Assembly: GCA_017412115.1 (NCBI GenBank)
Contig: JAFPYR010000100.1
Coordinates: 1 to 56,913 of the forward strand
Length of the DNA: 56,913 nt
Origin: Bacteroidales bacterium
GTDB lineage: Bacteria; Bacteroidota; Bacteroidia; Bacteroidales; UBA3824
Direction of reading: 5' to 3'
The position numbers and the translations under genes were made by a program. The notes below the pieces were generated by a model that worked only from the letters and a program-made list of their open reading frames with translations, was not told the DNA's origin and searched no databases. Each line of letters opens with the position of its first letter. Within the stretch, counting starts at the first letter, position 1. Positions 43,400 to 52,522 of this stretch are shown piece by piece.

Positions 43400-45040
43400 A
43401 TGAAAAAAAGTCCTTTACAAATTGCAAGGGCAGCATATCAGCCCAAGGTTCCCGCATCAATTTTCGGGGCTACAAAATTAACTGAAGGCAAAGCAACAGA
43501 ATCAGTTGCAGACCAAGCCGACATCAAAAAACTTTTCCCGAACACTTACGGTTTGCCTATCGTAACGTTTGAAAAAGCAGAACAGTCAATGGCTTCAAAA
43601 GCAATCAACGTTGGCGTTATCCTTTCAGGCGGTCAGGCTCCCGGCGGACACAATGTTATCTCGGGTATTTTTGACGGTATCAAAGCTATCAACAAAGATT
43701 CTAAACTTTACGGTTTCTTAGGTGGTCCTTCAGGTTTGGTTGATCACAAATACATCGAACTCACCTCTGACATTATCGACGAATACCGCAACACCGGCGG
43801 TTTTGATATTATCGGTTCAGGCCGTACAAAACTCGAAGAAACTTCTCAGTTCGACAAAGGTCTTGAAATCTGCAAAAAACTCAATATCAACGCTATCGTT
43901 ATCATCGGCGGCGACGATTCTAACACAAACGCTTGCGTTTTGGCAGAATATTATTTGGCTAAAAATACCGGCATTCAGGTTATCGGCTGTCCGAAAACCA
44001 TCGACGGCGACCTCAAAAACGAAATGATTGAAACTTCATTCGGTTTTGATACCGCAACAAAAGTTTATTCAGAGGTTATCGGCAATATCGAAAGAGATGC
44101 TAACTCTGCTAAAAAATATTGGCACTTTATCAAATTGATGGGTCGTTCAGCAAGCCACGTTACATTGGAATGTGCTTTGAAAACTCAACCTAACATCACC
44201 CTTATCGGTGAAGAAGTTGAGGCTAAAAACCAAACACTTGACGATGTTGTAACTTACATTGCAAACGCTGTTAAAGCACGTGCTGACAAAGGTTTGAATT
44301 TCGGTACTGTTCTCGTTCCCGAAGGACTTATCGAATTTATTCCCGCTATCAAAAAACTTATCGCTGAACTCAACGATATGCTTGCTGCTAATCAAGCTGA
44401 ATTTGACACAATCGCTGCTGATCAAAAAATTGCTTACGTTGTTAAACACCTCAGCAAAGAAAACGCTGCAATTTTTGAAAGTCTTCCTGCTGCTGTTTCA
44501 AAACAACTCGCTTTGGAGCGCGACCCGCACGGCAACGTTCAAGTTTCGCTCATCGAAACCGAACAACTTCTCGCAGAAATGGTTGCTAAAAAACTCGCTG
44601 CTTGGAAAAAAGAAGGCAAATTTAACGGCAAATTCTCAACACAACATCACTTCTTCGGTTATGAAGGTCGTTGTGCTGCTCCGTCTAATTTTGATGCAGA
44701 CTACTGCTATTCATTAGGTCGTGTTGCTGCGCTTTTGATTAACGCCGGCAAAACTGGTTATATGTCATCTGTTCGCAACACTACGAAACCTGCTTCTGAA
44801 TGGCTCGCAGGCGGTATTCCTATCACCGCTATGATGAACATGGAAAAACGTAACGGCAAAATGAAACCCGTTATTCAGAAAGCCCTCGTTAAACTTGACG
44901 GCGGACCTTTCAAATTCTTCGCTTCAAAACGTGATGAATGGGCTATTGAAACGGCATACGTTTATCCCGGTCCTATTCAGTACTTCGGACCTTCTGAGGT
45001 TGCTGACATTACGACCGAAACCATCAAATTGGAACACTAA
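43400..45040 (+). CDS. pfp: Pyrophosphate-dependent 6-phosphofructokinase (PFP)
   Basis: The enzyme interconverts fructose 6-phosphate and fructose 1,6-bisphosphate using PPi instead of ATP, making the glycolytic step reversible and saving ATP. At 546 residues it is the long bacterial/plant-beta type. Key features: SGGQAPGGHN near residues 74-83; GGDDS at 170-174, where ATP enzymes have GGDGS; and PKTIDGDL at 198-205, the PPi-specific variant with K199 and catalytic D202; also MGRSASHVTLECAL. Codon use shifts toward C-ending codons (AAC, ATC, CTC) compared with its neighbours, consistent with high expression. Confidence 0.97.
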   Translation: MKKSPLQIARAAYQPKVPASIFGATKLTEGKATESVADQADIKKLFPNTYGLPIVTFEKAEQSMASKAINVGVILSGGQAPGGHNVISGIFDGIKAINKDSKLYGFLGGPSGLVDHKYIELTSDIIDEYRNTGGFDIIGSGRTKLEETSQFDKGLEICKKLNINAIVIIGGDDSNTNACVLAEYYLAKNTGIQVIGCPKTIDGDLKNEMIETSFGFDTATKVYSEVIGNIERDANSAKKYWHFIKLMGRSASHVTLECALKTQPNITLIGEEVEAKNQTLDDVVTYIANAVKARADKGLNFGTVLVPEGLIEFIPAIKKLIAELNDMLAANQAEFDTIAADQKIAYVVKHLSKENAAIFESLPAAVSKQLALERDPHGNVQVSLIETEQLLAEMVAKKLAAWKKEGKFNGKFSTQHHFFGYEGRCAAPSNFDADYCYSLGRVAALLINAGKTGYMSSVRNTTKPASEWLAGGIPITAMMNMEKRNGKMKPVIQKALVKLDGGPFKFFASKRDEWAIETAYVYPGPIQYFGPSEVADITTETIKLEH

Positions 45041-45061
45041 GGTTTCTTAAAAAAATTATAT

Positions 45062-45105
45062 AAAAAAAGCGGAAACTAAGAAAAAAAGTTTTCCGCTTTT
45101 TTTTA
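45062..45105. terminator. Bidirectional terminator between pfp and siaC
   Basis: AAAAAAAGCGGAAA pairs with TTTCCGCTTTTTTT around an A-rich loop; it serves both converging genes. Confidence 0.85.
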
Positions 45106-45109
45106 TTTG

Positions 45110-45496
45110 TTAAAAATCCCTCATTTTGACTTCAACGGGTAGATTTACGGCATAACAAATATCTTCACCGTTGTCGCGGCTGCCTTCGTCGCCGTCTTCG
45201 TAGTACCAAATGACTTTGACTTTCGATTTTCCCGAATCATTAGCGGTCTTGAAAAGCAATAAAATATCGACCATTTTTTTTAGCGACGTCGAATTGTAAT
45301 AGTCGAGATTGATTTCAAAAACCGTTTCTTTCAAAGGATTTTCCACATAGCGGGTAATCCAGTCGATAATCGGCCTGTATGCCTTTTCGGTATTTTCCGG
45401 CAAAGAACGACCTGAAAGCATAAATTTGCCTTCTTTTTCGTCTAATACCACCCTCGGCATATTTTCTGTTGCTTCAATATACAATCTTTCTAACAT
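45110..45496 (-). CDS. SiaC-family regulatory phosphoprotein (DUF1987)
   Basis: The 128-residue protein matches the SiaC/DUF1987 family over its whole length: opening LYIEATENMPRVVLDEKEGKF, the SGRSLPENTEKAYRPIIDWI block, and the FEINLDYYNSTSLKKMVDIL strand-helix. The Ser/Thr of NSTS (S69-T70-S71) is equivalent to the phosphorylated Thr of Pseudomonas SiaC. In that system the unphosphorylated form activates a diguanylate cyclase. No cyclase is present in this window, so the partner here is unknown. It lies 35 nt downstream of its likely kinase gene, on the same strand. Confidence 0.85.
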   Translation of the reverse strand: MLERLYIEATENMPRVVLDEKEGKFMLSGRSLPENTEKAYRPIIDWITRYVENPLKETVFEINLDYYNSTSLKKMVDILLLFKTANDSGKSKVKVIWYYEDGDEGSRDNGEDICYAVNLPVEVKMRDF

Positions 45497-45531
45497 TTTT
45501 ATTTTTTTGTTTATTTTTGTTTCGCTTGATT

Positions 45532-46626
45532 TTATGCTTTTGCCGAAATCGTAAAAATATTTCCGTCTTCTTCTTGATTTTTGCCTTTGAAAACGTAATC
45601 TATTTTTATAATACTGTCTCGTGCGATGTCTATCAAACCGAGTCCTGAAAGTATACTTTCGTCGGCATGACCGTTACGCAAAATCATTTTATAATATTCG
45701 TCCAAATCCTCTTTTCCTTTGGAATTAAGACTTTCAATATAATTTTTCAGTTTGTTTTTCTCCTCAGGGCATACTTCATTTGTTGCGCTTACGGTATAAA
45801 CTCCTTCGTCATAACCCATAGAAAACAATCCTATGCGGATTCCCTCCTCATTGGCTTTGGCGTGTTTTGCAATGTTTTGAAGCATTTCCACCAAAATATG
45901 ATAAACCGTACGCTGCGTTTTAACGGATTCGCCGCCGAAATTGTTTTCTGCCATCGAAAGTATCGGATTGACAGCCGTGCGGTTGAAATCGCCTTTCATC
46001 GCAATAAAACGTTTGTGGGTTTCCATCAATTCTTTCAAATGTTTTGCCCATGAAATACCTATTGAAGGACTTTCGTCAGTATCCTTGTCTTTTAATCTCA
46101 ACTGAAAATAAAAGAACGAACGGTTTTCGTCTATTTTTACGAAATCAAATTCGAGTTTTTCTTTGGTTTTGCGAACCATCTCCATAAAACCGAGGCCTGC
46201 ACCGCCTTGTTGCGATAGTTTTTTGTTTTGAAGGGTTTGCAAAAACAATTTCTTCAAATCCTCGGCATTTAAAGAGTTTACCCTTTCGAGTTTTTCTCTT
46301 GTGTTATCAATCTTGTCGTTTTCGACAAAATTCCCGGTGGTGATATAATAACTTCCGAAAACCTTTCTGACAACAAAAATTTCTCCGGAGGTTTCGTTTT
46401 CTTGCCGTCCGAGAAGTCCGTAACGTAAGATGTTTTGAAAACTCTCTATCATAAGGAAAGACAACTTGTTTTTTTTGCCTTCCGTATCCAAAGCCTGTGT
46501 CATGTGGCCTTTGAGAATTTCGGTGGCAAAACCCAAGATGGTGTTGTCAAATTTTCCCAAATAGATGAAACTCAAATCATCGTTTTCAAGCTCTTTGTAC
46601 AGAGCATTATTAACACTATCTTCCAT
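45532..46626 (-). CDS. SiaB-type protein kinase with two tandem ATPase domains
   Basis: SiaB-type kinases are GHKL-fold (histidine-kinase-like) proteins that phosphorylate SiaC. This 364-residue protein appears to be two such modules in tandem. Module 1 (about 1-180) has an N-box with E61 and Q64-N65 in IESFQNILRYG and a G-box GGAGLGF at 141-147. Module 2 (about 190-364) has E247 and Q250-N251 in LVEMLQNIAKHA and a G-box SGLGL at 327-331. There is no signal peptide, membrane helix or receiver domain. Module 2's KHAK motif is closer to classical Ser kinases of the RsbW type. Together with SiaC it forms a two-gene operon. Confidence 0.8.
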   Translation of the reverse strand: MEDSVNNALYKELENDDLSFIYLGKFDNTILGFATEILKGHMTQALDTEGKKNKLSFLMIESFQNILRYGLLGRQENETSGEIFVVRKVFGSYYITTGNFVENDKIDNTREKLERVNSLNAEDLKKLFLQTLQNKKLSQQGGAGLGFMEMVRKTKEKLEFDFVKIDENRSFFYFQLRLKDKDTDESPSIGISWAKHLKELMETHKRFIAMKGDFNRTAVNPILSMAENNFGGESVKTQRTVYHILVEMLQNIAKHAKANEEGIRIGLFSMGYDEGVYTVSATNEVCPEEKNKLKNYIESLNSKGKEDLDEYYKMILRNGHADESILSGLGLIDIARDSIIKIDYVFKGKNQEEDGNIFTISAKA

Positions 46627-46685
46627 TCTAAAAAAATTTCCTTGTTAAATTTTGTTTAATGACGGCATAAAAATAAAAAATTCAT

Positions 46686-46693
46686 TACTTTTG
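46686..46693 (+). promoter_or_regulatory. -7 box of the T9SS type-B protein gene
   Basis: TACTTTTG fits TAnnTTTG and lies 43 nt before the ATG. No TTTG sits at the normal -33 spacing. Confidence 0.4.
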
Positions 46694-46736
46694 TAAAAAT
46701 TATAACGCAATTTTTTTTTATAAATTATTTTTTCAG

Positions 46737-49370
46737 ATGAAACTTTCATTAAAAAAGGCTTTTATGCTTGTTTTTCTGTTTTTTGTTGTAGTTCAAGCGT
46801 TTGCAACACATAACAGGGCAGGTGAAATTGTCTATAAGCACATTAAAGGTTACACTTATAAGATTATAATTTATACTTATTGTTACACCAAAACCGAGGC
46901 GGATAGGGACGAATTGGAGCTCGATTGCGGTGACGGAACGGAAAAAATGACACTAAAACGTATTTCCAAAACGAGTTTGGACAATAATGAATCGTTATCT
47001 TTTTCGTTTTTGTGCAAAAATGTTTATGAAGGCGAACATACTTTTTCGGGTCCCGGCACTTACGTCCTTTACATGGAAGACCCTAATCGAAACGACGGTG
47101 TTGCTAATATTCCTAATTCGGTAAACGTTGTTTTTGCGTTGAAAACTACTTTGATAATCAGTCCTTTAGCTATACAAAATTCTTCCCCGATATTGCTTAA
47201 TCCGCCTATGGACAAAGCGGCTTTGAATCGAACTTTCGTTCATAATCCCGGAGCTTACGACCCTGACGGCGATAGTCTTTCTTATAAAATTGCCGTTTGT
47301 CTTCAACAAGATGCTCAAGAGATTATCGGATATTCTTTTCCGCCGGTTACCGACAGCATTTATGTTAATCCCGAAACAGGAGATTTTGTTTGGGAAAAAC
47401 CCTCAAGAGTAGGCGTTTACAATGTTGCAATGTGGATTGAGGAATGGCGAGATAAGGTTATGATTAGCAGGGTTTTGCGTGATATTCAGGTCGAGGTTAT
47501 CGACATTGATAATCATACTCCCGTTATTGATAAACAAGCAAATTATTGTGTTTTGGCGGGCAACAATCTCAATTTCAATGTTACCGCCTCTGACCCTGAC
47601 GGCAACCGAATGTTGCTTTCGGCCTCGGGCGGACCGTTAGCCGTAACCGAATCACCTGCAACTTTTACCACTGATGATGTTTGGAGTAAAAATCCTGTCG
47701 GAGTTTTCGATTGGAATACCGTTAATAATCATGTTCGCCGTCAGCCTTACAATTTGCTCATAAAATGTGTGGACGACGATGCAAGAGTCTCTTTAACGGC
47801 TTATCAAACGGTTAATATTACCGTTATTGCTCCAAAACCCGAAATTACTTCGATTACTCCGACCAATAGCAGCATCTCTTTGACTTGGAACAACGGTGGA
47901 AATACCAACGCAACGGGTTACAAACTTTACCGTTCAAACCGTCCAATAGAATATAATCAAGGAGTCTGTCAGACGGGTTTGCCTTCAAGTGTGGGTTACC
48001 AATTGATTGCGGAATTCAAAGATCCTTCTGTTTTGGAATATGTTGATAACAATGGCGGTTTAGGTTTGCCCGAAGGCTTTTGTTATTGTTACAGATTAAC
48101 GGCTGTTTTTGCAGATGGTGCTGAAAGTCAGGTTTCTGACGAGGTTTCTGCTTTGTTGCCCCGCGGACTTGTTCTTTTTACAAAAGCCTCTGTTGATGTA
48201 ACGGACGAAAAAGAGGGAAAAATCTCTTTGGAATGGATAGGACCTAAAGATCTTGATGAAATTTCTGTTCCGCCGCCATATTATTATTTGCTTTTTCCCG
48301 GTAAGGCGGAAGAGGGCGGAATTACTAACGAAATTTACGGCGGAAGCATCAACCTTGAGGGTTATGACAATACAAAATATCAGGACAAAAAACTCGACAC
48401 CGAAAAAAGAGGTGCTGTTTATAAAGTTTGTTTTGCTAATTTTGATGTTCAAAACAAGAATTATAATTCTATCGGTTCGGCATCTTCCGCCTCAACGGTA
48501 TTTTTGAAACTTCACCCTTCAGACCGCAGAGTTACATTGACATACGATTGCGATGTACCTTGGTGTAATGATAGATTTGAAGTTTACAGAAAAGATCCGG
48601 GAACGGAAACTTTTGAATACGTAACCACAACAACCAAAGACAGTTACACCGATTATAATCTTATAAACGGTCAGACTTACGGTTATAAAATCAAAACTAT
48701 AGGATTTTTTTCGGAAGAAGGTTTACCCACAGACATCGAAAACTTTTCTCAGGAGGTTTACGCAACGCCTATTGATACGATTGCCCCTTGTGTGAAATGC
48801 AAAGTAAAATCTTATTGTACTGAGATTTATAACAGAATTTCTTGGCATCCCGATACAGTTTGCGGTTTAGGCATCGAAAAATATTTTCTTTATTACAGCG
48901 AAACATTGGACGGAAAACTCAATTTGTTGGAAACTTTTACGCCCGATGTTAATCATTTTGACCATTATCCGGAACTTGGAATGGCGGGTTGTTATGCCGT
49001 TTCGGCTCTTGATTCGGCAGGAAATCAAGGAGTTGTTTCAGAACGTATTTGTGTAGACGAATGTGATTATTACCGTTTGCCGAATGTTTTCACTCCTAAC
49101 GATGACGGCAAAAACGATTTGTTTCATCCTTATCCTTATCAGTTTGTAGACCGTATTGACATGGTAATTACAAACCGTTGGGGCAAAGTCGTTTATACTA
49201 CAACCGATCCCGATATTAATTGGGACGGTTGCGACAAAGATACGGGAAAACTTGTGCCGGACGGTGTTTATTATTATAAGTGTATCGTTTACGAACACAG
49301 ACTCACGGGCATCGAGCCTAAAGATTTGGAAGGTTTTATAACGATATTTTCTCGCAAAACAAAAAATTAA
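46737..49370 (+). CDS. Secreted Ig/FnIII protein with T9SS type B (CHU_C) domain
   Basis: The 877-residue protein has a signal peptide (1-22, AFA-T) and an N-terminal region (about 22-300) typical of CHU-type gliding-associated proteins, with cadherin-like YDPDGDSLSYKI and SDPDGNRMLLS motifs. Fibronectin-III-like repeats follow (about 375-700; ATGYKLYRSNR, DRFEVYRKDPG). A gliding-motility C-terminal domain (from about residue 782: NVFTPNDDGKND, then ITNRWGKVVY and PDGVYYYKC) is the T9SS type B sorting signal. The product should be exported and held on the cell surface. It heads a cluster with a TPR protein 7 nt downstream, YbbR and coaE. Confidence 0.9.
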   Translation: MKLSLKKAFMLVFLFFVVVQAFATHNRAGEIVYKHIKGYTYKIIIYTYCYTKTEADRDELELDCGDGTEKMTLKRISKTSLDNNESLSFSFLCKNVYEGEHTFSGPGTYVLYMEDPNRNDGVANIPNSVNVVFALKTTLIISPLAIQNSSPILLNPPMDKAALNRTFVHNPGAYDPDGDSLSYKIAVCLQQDAQEIIGYSFPPVTDSIYVNPETGDFVWEKPSRVGVYNVAMWIEEWRDKVMISRVLRDIQVEVIDIDNHTPVIDKQANYCVLAGNNLNFNVTASDPDGNRMLLSASGGPLAVTESPATFTTDDVWSKNPVGVFDWNTVNNHVRRQPYNLLIKCVDDDARVSLTAYQTVNITVIAPKPEITSITPTNSSISLTWNNGGNTNATGYKLYRSNRPIEYNQGVCQTGLPSSVGYQLIAEFKDPSVLEYVDNNGGLGLPEGFCYCYRLTAVFADGAESQVSDEVSALLPRGLVLFTKASVDVTDEKEGKISLEWIGPKDLDEISVPPPYYYLLFPGKAEEGGITNEIYGGSINLEGYDNTKYQDKKLDTEKRGAVYKVCFANFDVQNKNYNSIGSASSASTVFLKLHPSDRRVTLTYDCDVPWCNDRFEVYRKDPGTETFEYVTTTTKDSYTDYNLINGQTYGYKIKTIGFFSEEGLPTDIENFSQEVYATPIDTIAPCVKCKVKSYCTEIYNRISWHPDTVCGLGIEKYFLYYSETLDGKLNLLETFTPDVNHFDHYPELGMAGCYAVSALDSAGNQGVVSERICVDECDYYRLPNVFTPNDDGKNDLFHPYPYQFVDRIDMVITNRWGKVVYTTTDPDINWDGCDKDTGKLVPDGVYYYKCIVYEHRLTGIEPKDLEGFITIFSRKTKN

Positions 49371-49377
49371 ATAAATT

Positions 49378-50190
49378 ATGAAATATCTGTTTTTTTCTTT
49401 GCTTTTAATTCTTTCGTTGCCGAAGGTGAAAGCGCAGACTGTAGAGATTTCTCCGTCTGAAAAAGAACTCAATCATATAGAATATCTTGTTGATAACGGC
49501 AGGGAAAATACGGCTTTTGATGAGTTGAATGTTTTTATTAGAAAGCATCCTTCTAATGCGAGGGCTTATTATTTGAGGGCAAAAAATTATTTAAATTCCA
49601 AAAGTACAAAGGCTGCTTTGCAGGATATTTCTTTGGCGTTGAAATACAAAAACAATGTTGCGGATTATCATTTTTTGAAAGGTGAAATTTTGTTTGAACT
49701 CTCAAAATTTAAATCCTCGGCGGAAAGTTTTGATAAAGCTTTCAAACTTTGCGACACTCTTTTTGAAAGTTGTTACATGGCTTCTGTGGCTTTTTTGAAG
49801 GCTGAGAATTTTCCTTTAGCTGAAAAAACTTCTAAAAAATATCTCGAAAAATTTCCTGATTCCGATTCTGCTAAATTGCTTTTAGCCGAGGCGTATCTTT
49901 CTCAGGAGGAAGAAATCGAGGCATTGAAAATTGTTAATTCCGTTAATAAAAAAGACGCTTTGTTTTACCGCATGAGAGGCATTATTTATAACAAAACTCA
50001 AATGTATGAGCTTAGTTTGACGGATTTTAATACTGCCTTGGATTTGAATCCGAAATTAACCGACGTTTACCTTTGGCGCGGATTGTCTTATTATTTTTCG
50101 GGCGAAAAACAAAAAGCAAAATCCGATTGGAATACGGCTTTGGAAAAACGCCTTTACAAAGCAAATCAGTATCTTGAAAAATATCGTTAG
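49378..50190 (+). CDS. Exported TPR-repeat protein
   Basis: Signal peptide 1-20 (VKA-Q) is followed by about six tetratricopeptide repeats across the remaining 250 residues. Clear copies include ARAYYLRAKNYLNSKSTKAA, YHFLKGEILFELSKFKSSAE and VYLWRGLSYYFSGEKQKAK. It should be a periplasmic scaffold. It begins 7 nt after the type-B secreted protein and ends 6 nt before the YbbR gene, so it is in the middle of a tight operon. The exact partner is not evident; by position it may serve the surface protein upstream. Confidence 0.85.
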   Translation: MKYLFFSLLLILSLPKVKAQTVEISPSEKELNHIEYLVDNGRENTAFDELNVFIRKHPSNARAYYLRAKNYLNSKSTKAALQDISLALKYKNNVADYHFLKGEILFELSKFKSSAESFDKAFKLCDTLFESCYMASVAFLKAENFPLAEKTSKKYLEKFPDSDSAKLLLAEAYLSQEEEIEALKIVNSVNKKDALFYRMRGIIYNKTQMYELSLTDFNTALDLNPKLTDVYLWRGLSYYFSGEKQKAKSDWNTALEKRLYKANQYLEKYR

Positions 50191-50196
50191 CGCAAA

Positions 50197-51234
50197 ATGA
50201 TAAAAAAATCAAGTTTTTGGCGGCGTTTGAGAATATGGTATTATAAACTCCGCCGCAGGAAAATAAACCAAAGACTGATGATTTATCTTGTCATGGTCTT
50301 GATTTCAACGGTTTTTTGGTTCGTTAATAAAACCGGCAGCACGATTAGCGGCATTGTGGATTTTCCCGTTGAATATTACGGACTTCCTAAAAACCATTAT
50401 TTGTTGCCCGGAATTACGACCGAGGTGTTGCAGCTGACGGTTTCGGCACGCGGTGCGTATTTTTTGGGACATTCGGGACTGCCTTCCTCTATTAAAATCG
50501 ATTTGTCAAAACTTGACATCAGAACTTTTCCCGATACGGATTCTTCGTTGAAATTCGTAACGAAAGAGGACATTAGAGCCTATGTTGAGGCTCAACTGCC
50601 CGGTGATTACAAATGTTCGGCTATAAAACCTGATACGTTAAAACTCGATTTCGGACGCTCGGCAGAAAAGAAAGTTCCCGTAATTTTGGACTCGGAAATA
50701 GGTTTTTCTCCTCAATACAGATTTTTGAAAAATCCCGTTTTGCAACCCGACAGCGTTGAAGTTACGGCATCGGTAAATATTATGGATTCTATAACTTGTA
50801 TTAAAACCGAAAAAATTGAAATTCAGAATCTTAAAGAGAGTTTTACGCAAAAAGCGAAACTTATAATTCCAAAGGACGTTTTTTGTAACCTTCAGTATAC
50901 GGACGTGGATTTTTTCGTGGAAAAATTCACGGAAAATACCATTGAAATTCCTATCAGGCGTATTCATGTTCCCGATTCGGTTCAGCTCAGGGTTTTTCCG
51001 CAAAAAATCACCTTGAAATATAATATCGGTTGGACTAATTATAATAGTGTTTCGGAAGAAATGTTTGTTGCCGTGGTTGATTATCAGGAATTGTACGGAA
51101 TTTCAAAACCGAAATTTTTAACGGTTAAAATCTTGAAATATCCTGAAAATTTCGGTGTTACGGACATGGAAATTATTCCCGAGGCAGTGGAATATTTAGT
51201 TGAAAGAGTTGAACAAAAAGACAGACAAGAATGA
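50197..51234 (+). CDS. YbbR-domain membrane protein (CdaR-like)
   Basis: A basic cytoplasmic N-terminus (KKSSFWRRLRIWYYKLRRRK) leads into one membrane helix (about 28-43), and the rest is a periplasmic region of YbbR-type beta modules (strands such as VEYYGLPKNHYLLPGITTEVLQLTV). In Firmicutes YbbR/CdaR regulates the c-di-AMP synthase CdaA; no cdaA is seen in this window. The coaE start overlaps the stop by 4 nt (ATGA), indicating translational coupling. YbbR next to coaE is a recurring arrangement in Bacteroidota. Confidence 0.85.
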   Translation: MIKKSSFWRRLRIWYYKLRRRKINQRLMIYLVMVLISTVFWFVNKTGSTISGIVDFPVEYYGLPKNHYLLPGITTEVLQLTVSARGAYFLGHSGLPSSIKIDLSKLDIRTFPDTDSSLKFVTKEDIRAYVEAQLPGDYKCSAIKPDTLKLDFGRSAEKKVPVILDSEIGFSPQYRFLKNPVLQPDSVEVTASVNIMDSITCIKTEKIEIQNLKESFTQKAKLIIPKDVFCNLQYTDVDFFVEKFTENTIEIPIRRIHVPDSVQLRVFPQKITLKYNIGWTNYNSVSEEMFVAVVDYQELYGISKPKFLTVKILKYPENFGVTDMEIIPEAVEYLVERVEQKDRQE

Positions 51235-51815
51235 AAATTATCGGTTTGACGGGCGGAATAGGCAGCGGAAAAACTACCGTTTCAAGAGTTTTTGAAACTT
51301 TTGGTGCGGCGGTTTATAATTCGGATTTGAGAGCCAAAAAAATTCAGGACGAAAATCAGAAAGCAATTTCGGGTTTGAAAAAACTTTTCGGTGACGGAAT
51401 ATATTCTTTGGATGGAGTTTTGAATCGAAAAAAAATTGCGGAGATAGTTTTTTCTGACGAAACGATGTTGCAAAAACTTAACGCATTGATTCACCCTTTG
51501 GTTTTTGAGGATTTTTCTAATTTTTGTAAAATTAACACTGAAAAAAAAGTGGTGATTTTGGAAAGTGCGATTCTTATTGAAAGCGGCTTTTTTAAACGCG
51601 TTGATTTTTCGGTACTTGTTACGGCAGATTTGGAAACGAGAATTAACCGTACTGTTATGCGGGATAGTGTTACAAAAGAGCAGGTTTTAAGCCGTATAAA
51701 AAATCAAATGTCCGATATTAAGAAAAAAGAATTTTGTCAATACGAAATTATTAACAATAGTTCTTTGGATGAGGTTGAAAATCAAGTAAAAATAATCTTG
51801 GATAAGGAAATTTAA
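51231..51815 (+). CDS. coaE: Dephospho-CoA kinase
   Basis: CoaE phosphorylates the ribose 3'-OH of dephospho-CoA in the last step of coenzyme A synthesis. The 194-residue cytoplasmic P-loop kinase has Walker A GGIGSGKT (G8-T15), the CoA-binding segment LNALIHPLVFEDF, the strand VVILESAILIESGFFKRVD, and the lid VTADLETRINRTVMRD. Length and motifs are normal. It is the last gene of the surface-protein/TPR/YbbR/coaE run. Confidence 0.96.
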   Translation: MKIIGLTGGIGSGKTTVSRVFETFGAAVYNSDLRAKKIQDENQKAISGLKKLFGDGIYSLDGVLNRKKIAEIVFSDETMLQKLNALIHPLVFEDFSNFCKINTEKKVVILESAILIESGFFKRVDFSVLVTADLETRINRTVMRDSVTKEQVLSRIKNQMSDIKKKEFCQYEIINNSSLDEVENQVKIILDKEI

Positions 51816-51849
51816 CAGAAAAATATTTTTCCTTTTCCTGAAACATTTT

Positions 51850-51857
51850 TACTTTTG
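51850..51857 (+). promoter_or_regulatory. -7 box of the Asn-rich lipoprotein gene
   Basis: TACTTTTG fits TAnnTTTG, 50 nt before the ATG. A -33 TTTG is not seen. Confidence 0.4.
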
Positions 51858-51907
51858 TATCGTTAAATAACTATAGTGTATAACCAATAATAAACAAACA
51901 TTAAATT

Positions 51908-52519
51908 ATGAAAAAGATAGTATATTTACTTTCAGCATGTGTCTTAGGATTAGGGCTGACATTTACTTCGTGTGAAATGGAAAACGAAGACGAAAACGGC
52001 AACAATAACAATAATAACAACGGTGGAGGAGATCAGACATCTGATGCTGCATTACCGTTTACTGTAGATTTGACATATACTTCTGGTAGTCAGACAGCTA
52101 AAGCATCTTTGGACATCAGTAGTTTGACGGCTGTTTCAGCAAGTCAAGGCGATTTGACTCTTTGTTGGCAAAATAATTACGGGTACGTGATGACTTCTCC
52201 GAATGGTAATCTCATAAAGCAATTATATGACGCTAATACAGCACCTTATTCTAACACCAAAAGTACTACGGTTCAGAATTTAGGTTCTGTTTCGCTTGAT
52301 AATTATGACGAGTTGAGTGAGTTGAATAGTCTGTCTGTATCATCGGGCAGTATTCCTGATTTAGCAGGAAAAAACCAAGTTCAAGTTCAGAGCGGTGATG
52401 TTATTGCTTTCCAAAAAGGAAGTGTAAAAGGAGTTGCGAAGGTTTCAGGACTTAGTAAGGTTACCAAAAAAATTACTTTGAAGGGTTACGTTAATTCGTC
52501 ATCATCTTCGACGAAATAG
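51908..52519 (+). CDS. Lipoprotein with Asn/Gly-rich linker, unknown
   Basis: The lipoprotein signal has lipobox TFTSC (C22). An Asn/Gly-rich linker of about 20 residues, with a run of seven Asn encoded by AAC/AAT repeats, separates it from a compact beta-rich domain (about 48-203) with a YNSK-free Ser/Thr-rich end (SSSSSTK). I do not recognise the domain. The asparagine codon run can vary by slippage. The EamA transporter starts 3 nt after the stop, implying co-transcription, though a functional link is not obvious. Confidence 0.75.
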   Translation: MKKIVYLLSACVLGLGLTFTSCEMENEDENGNNNNNNNGGGDQTSDAALPFTVDLTYTSGSQTAKASLDISSLTAVSASQGDLTLCWQNNYGYVMTSPNGNLIKQLYDANTAPYSNTKSTTVQNLGSVSLDNYDELSELNSLSVSSGSIPDLAGKNQVQVQSGDVIAFQKGSVKGVAKVSGLSKVTKKITLKGYVNSSSSSTK

Positions 52520-52522
52520 GAA

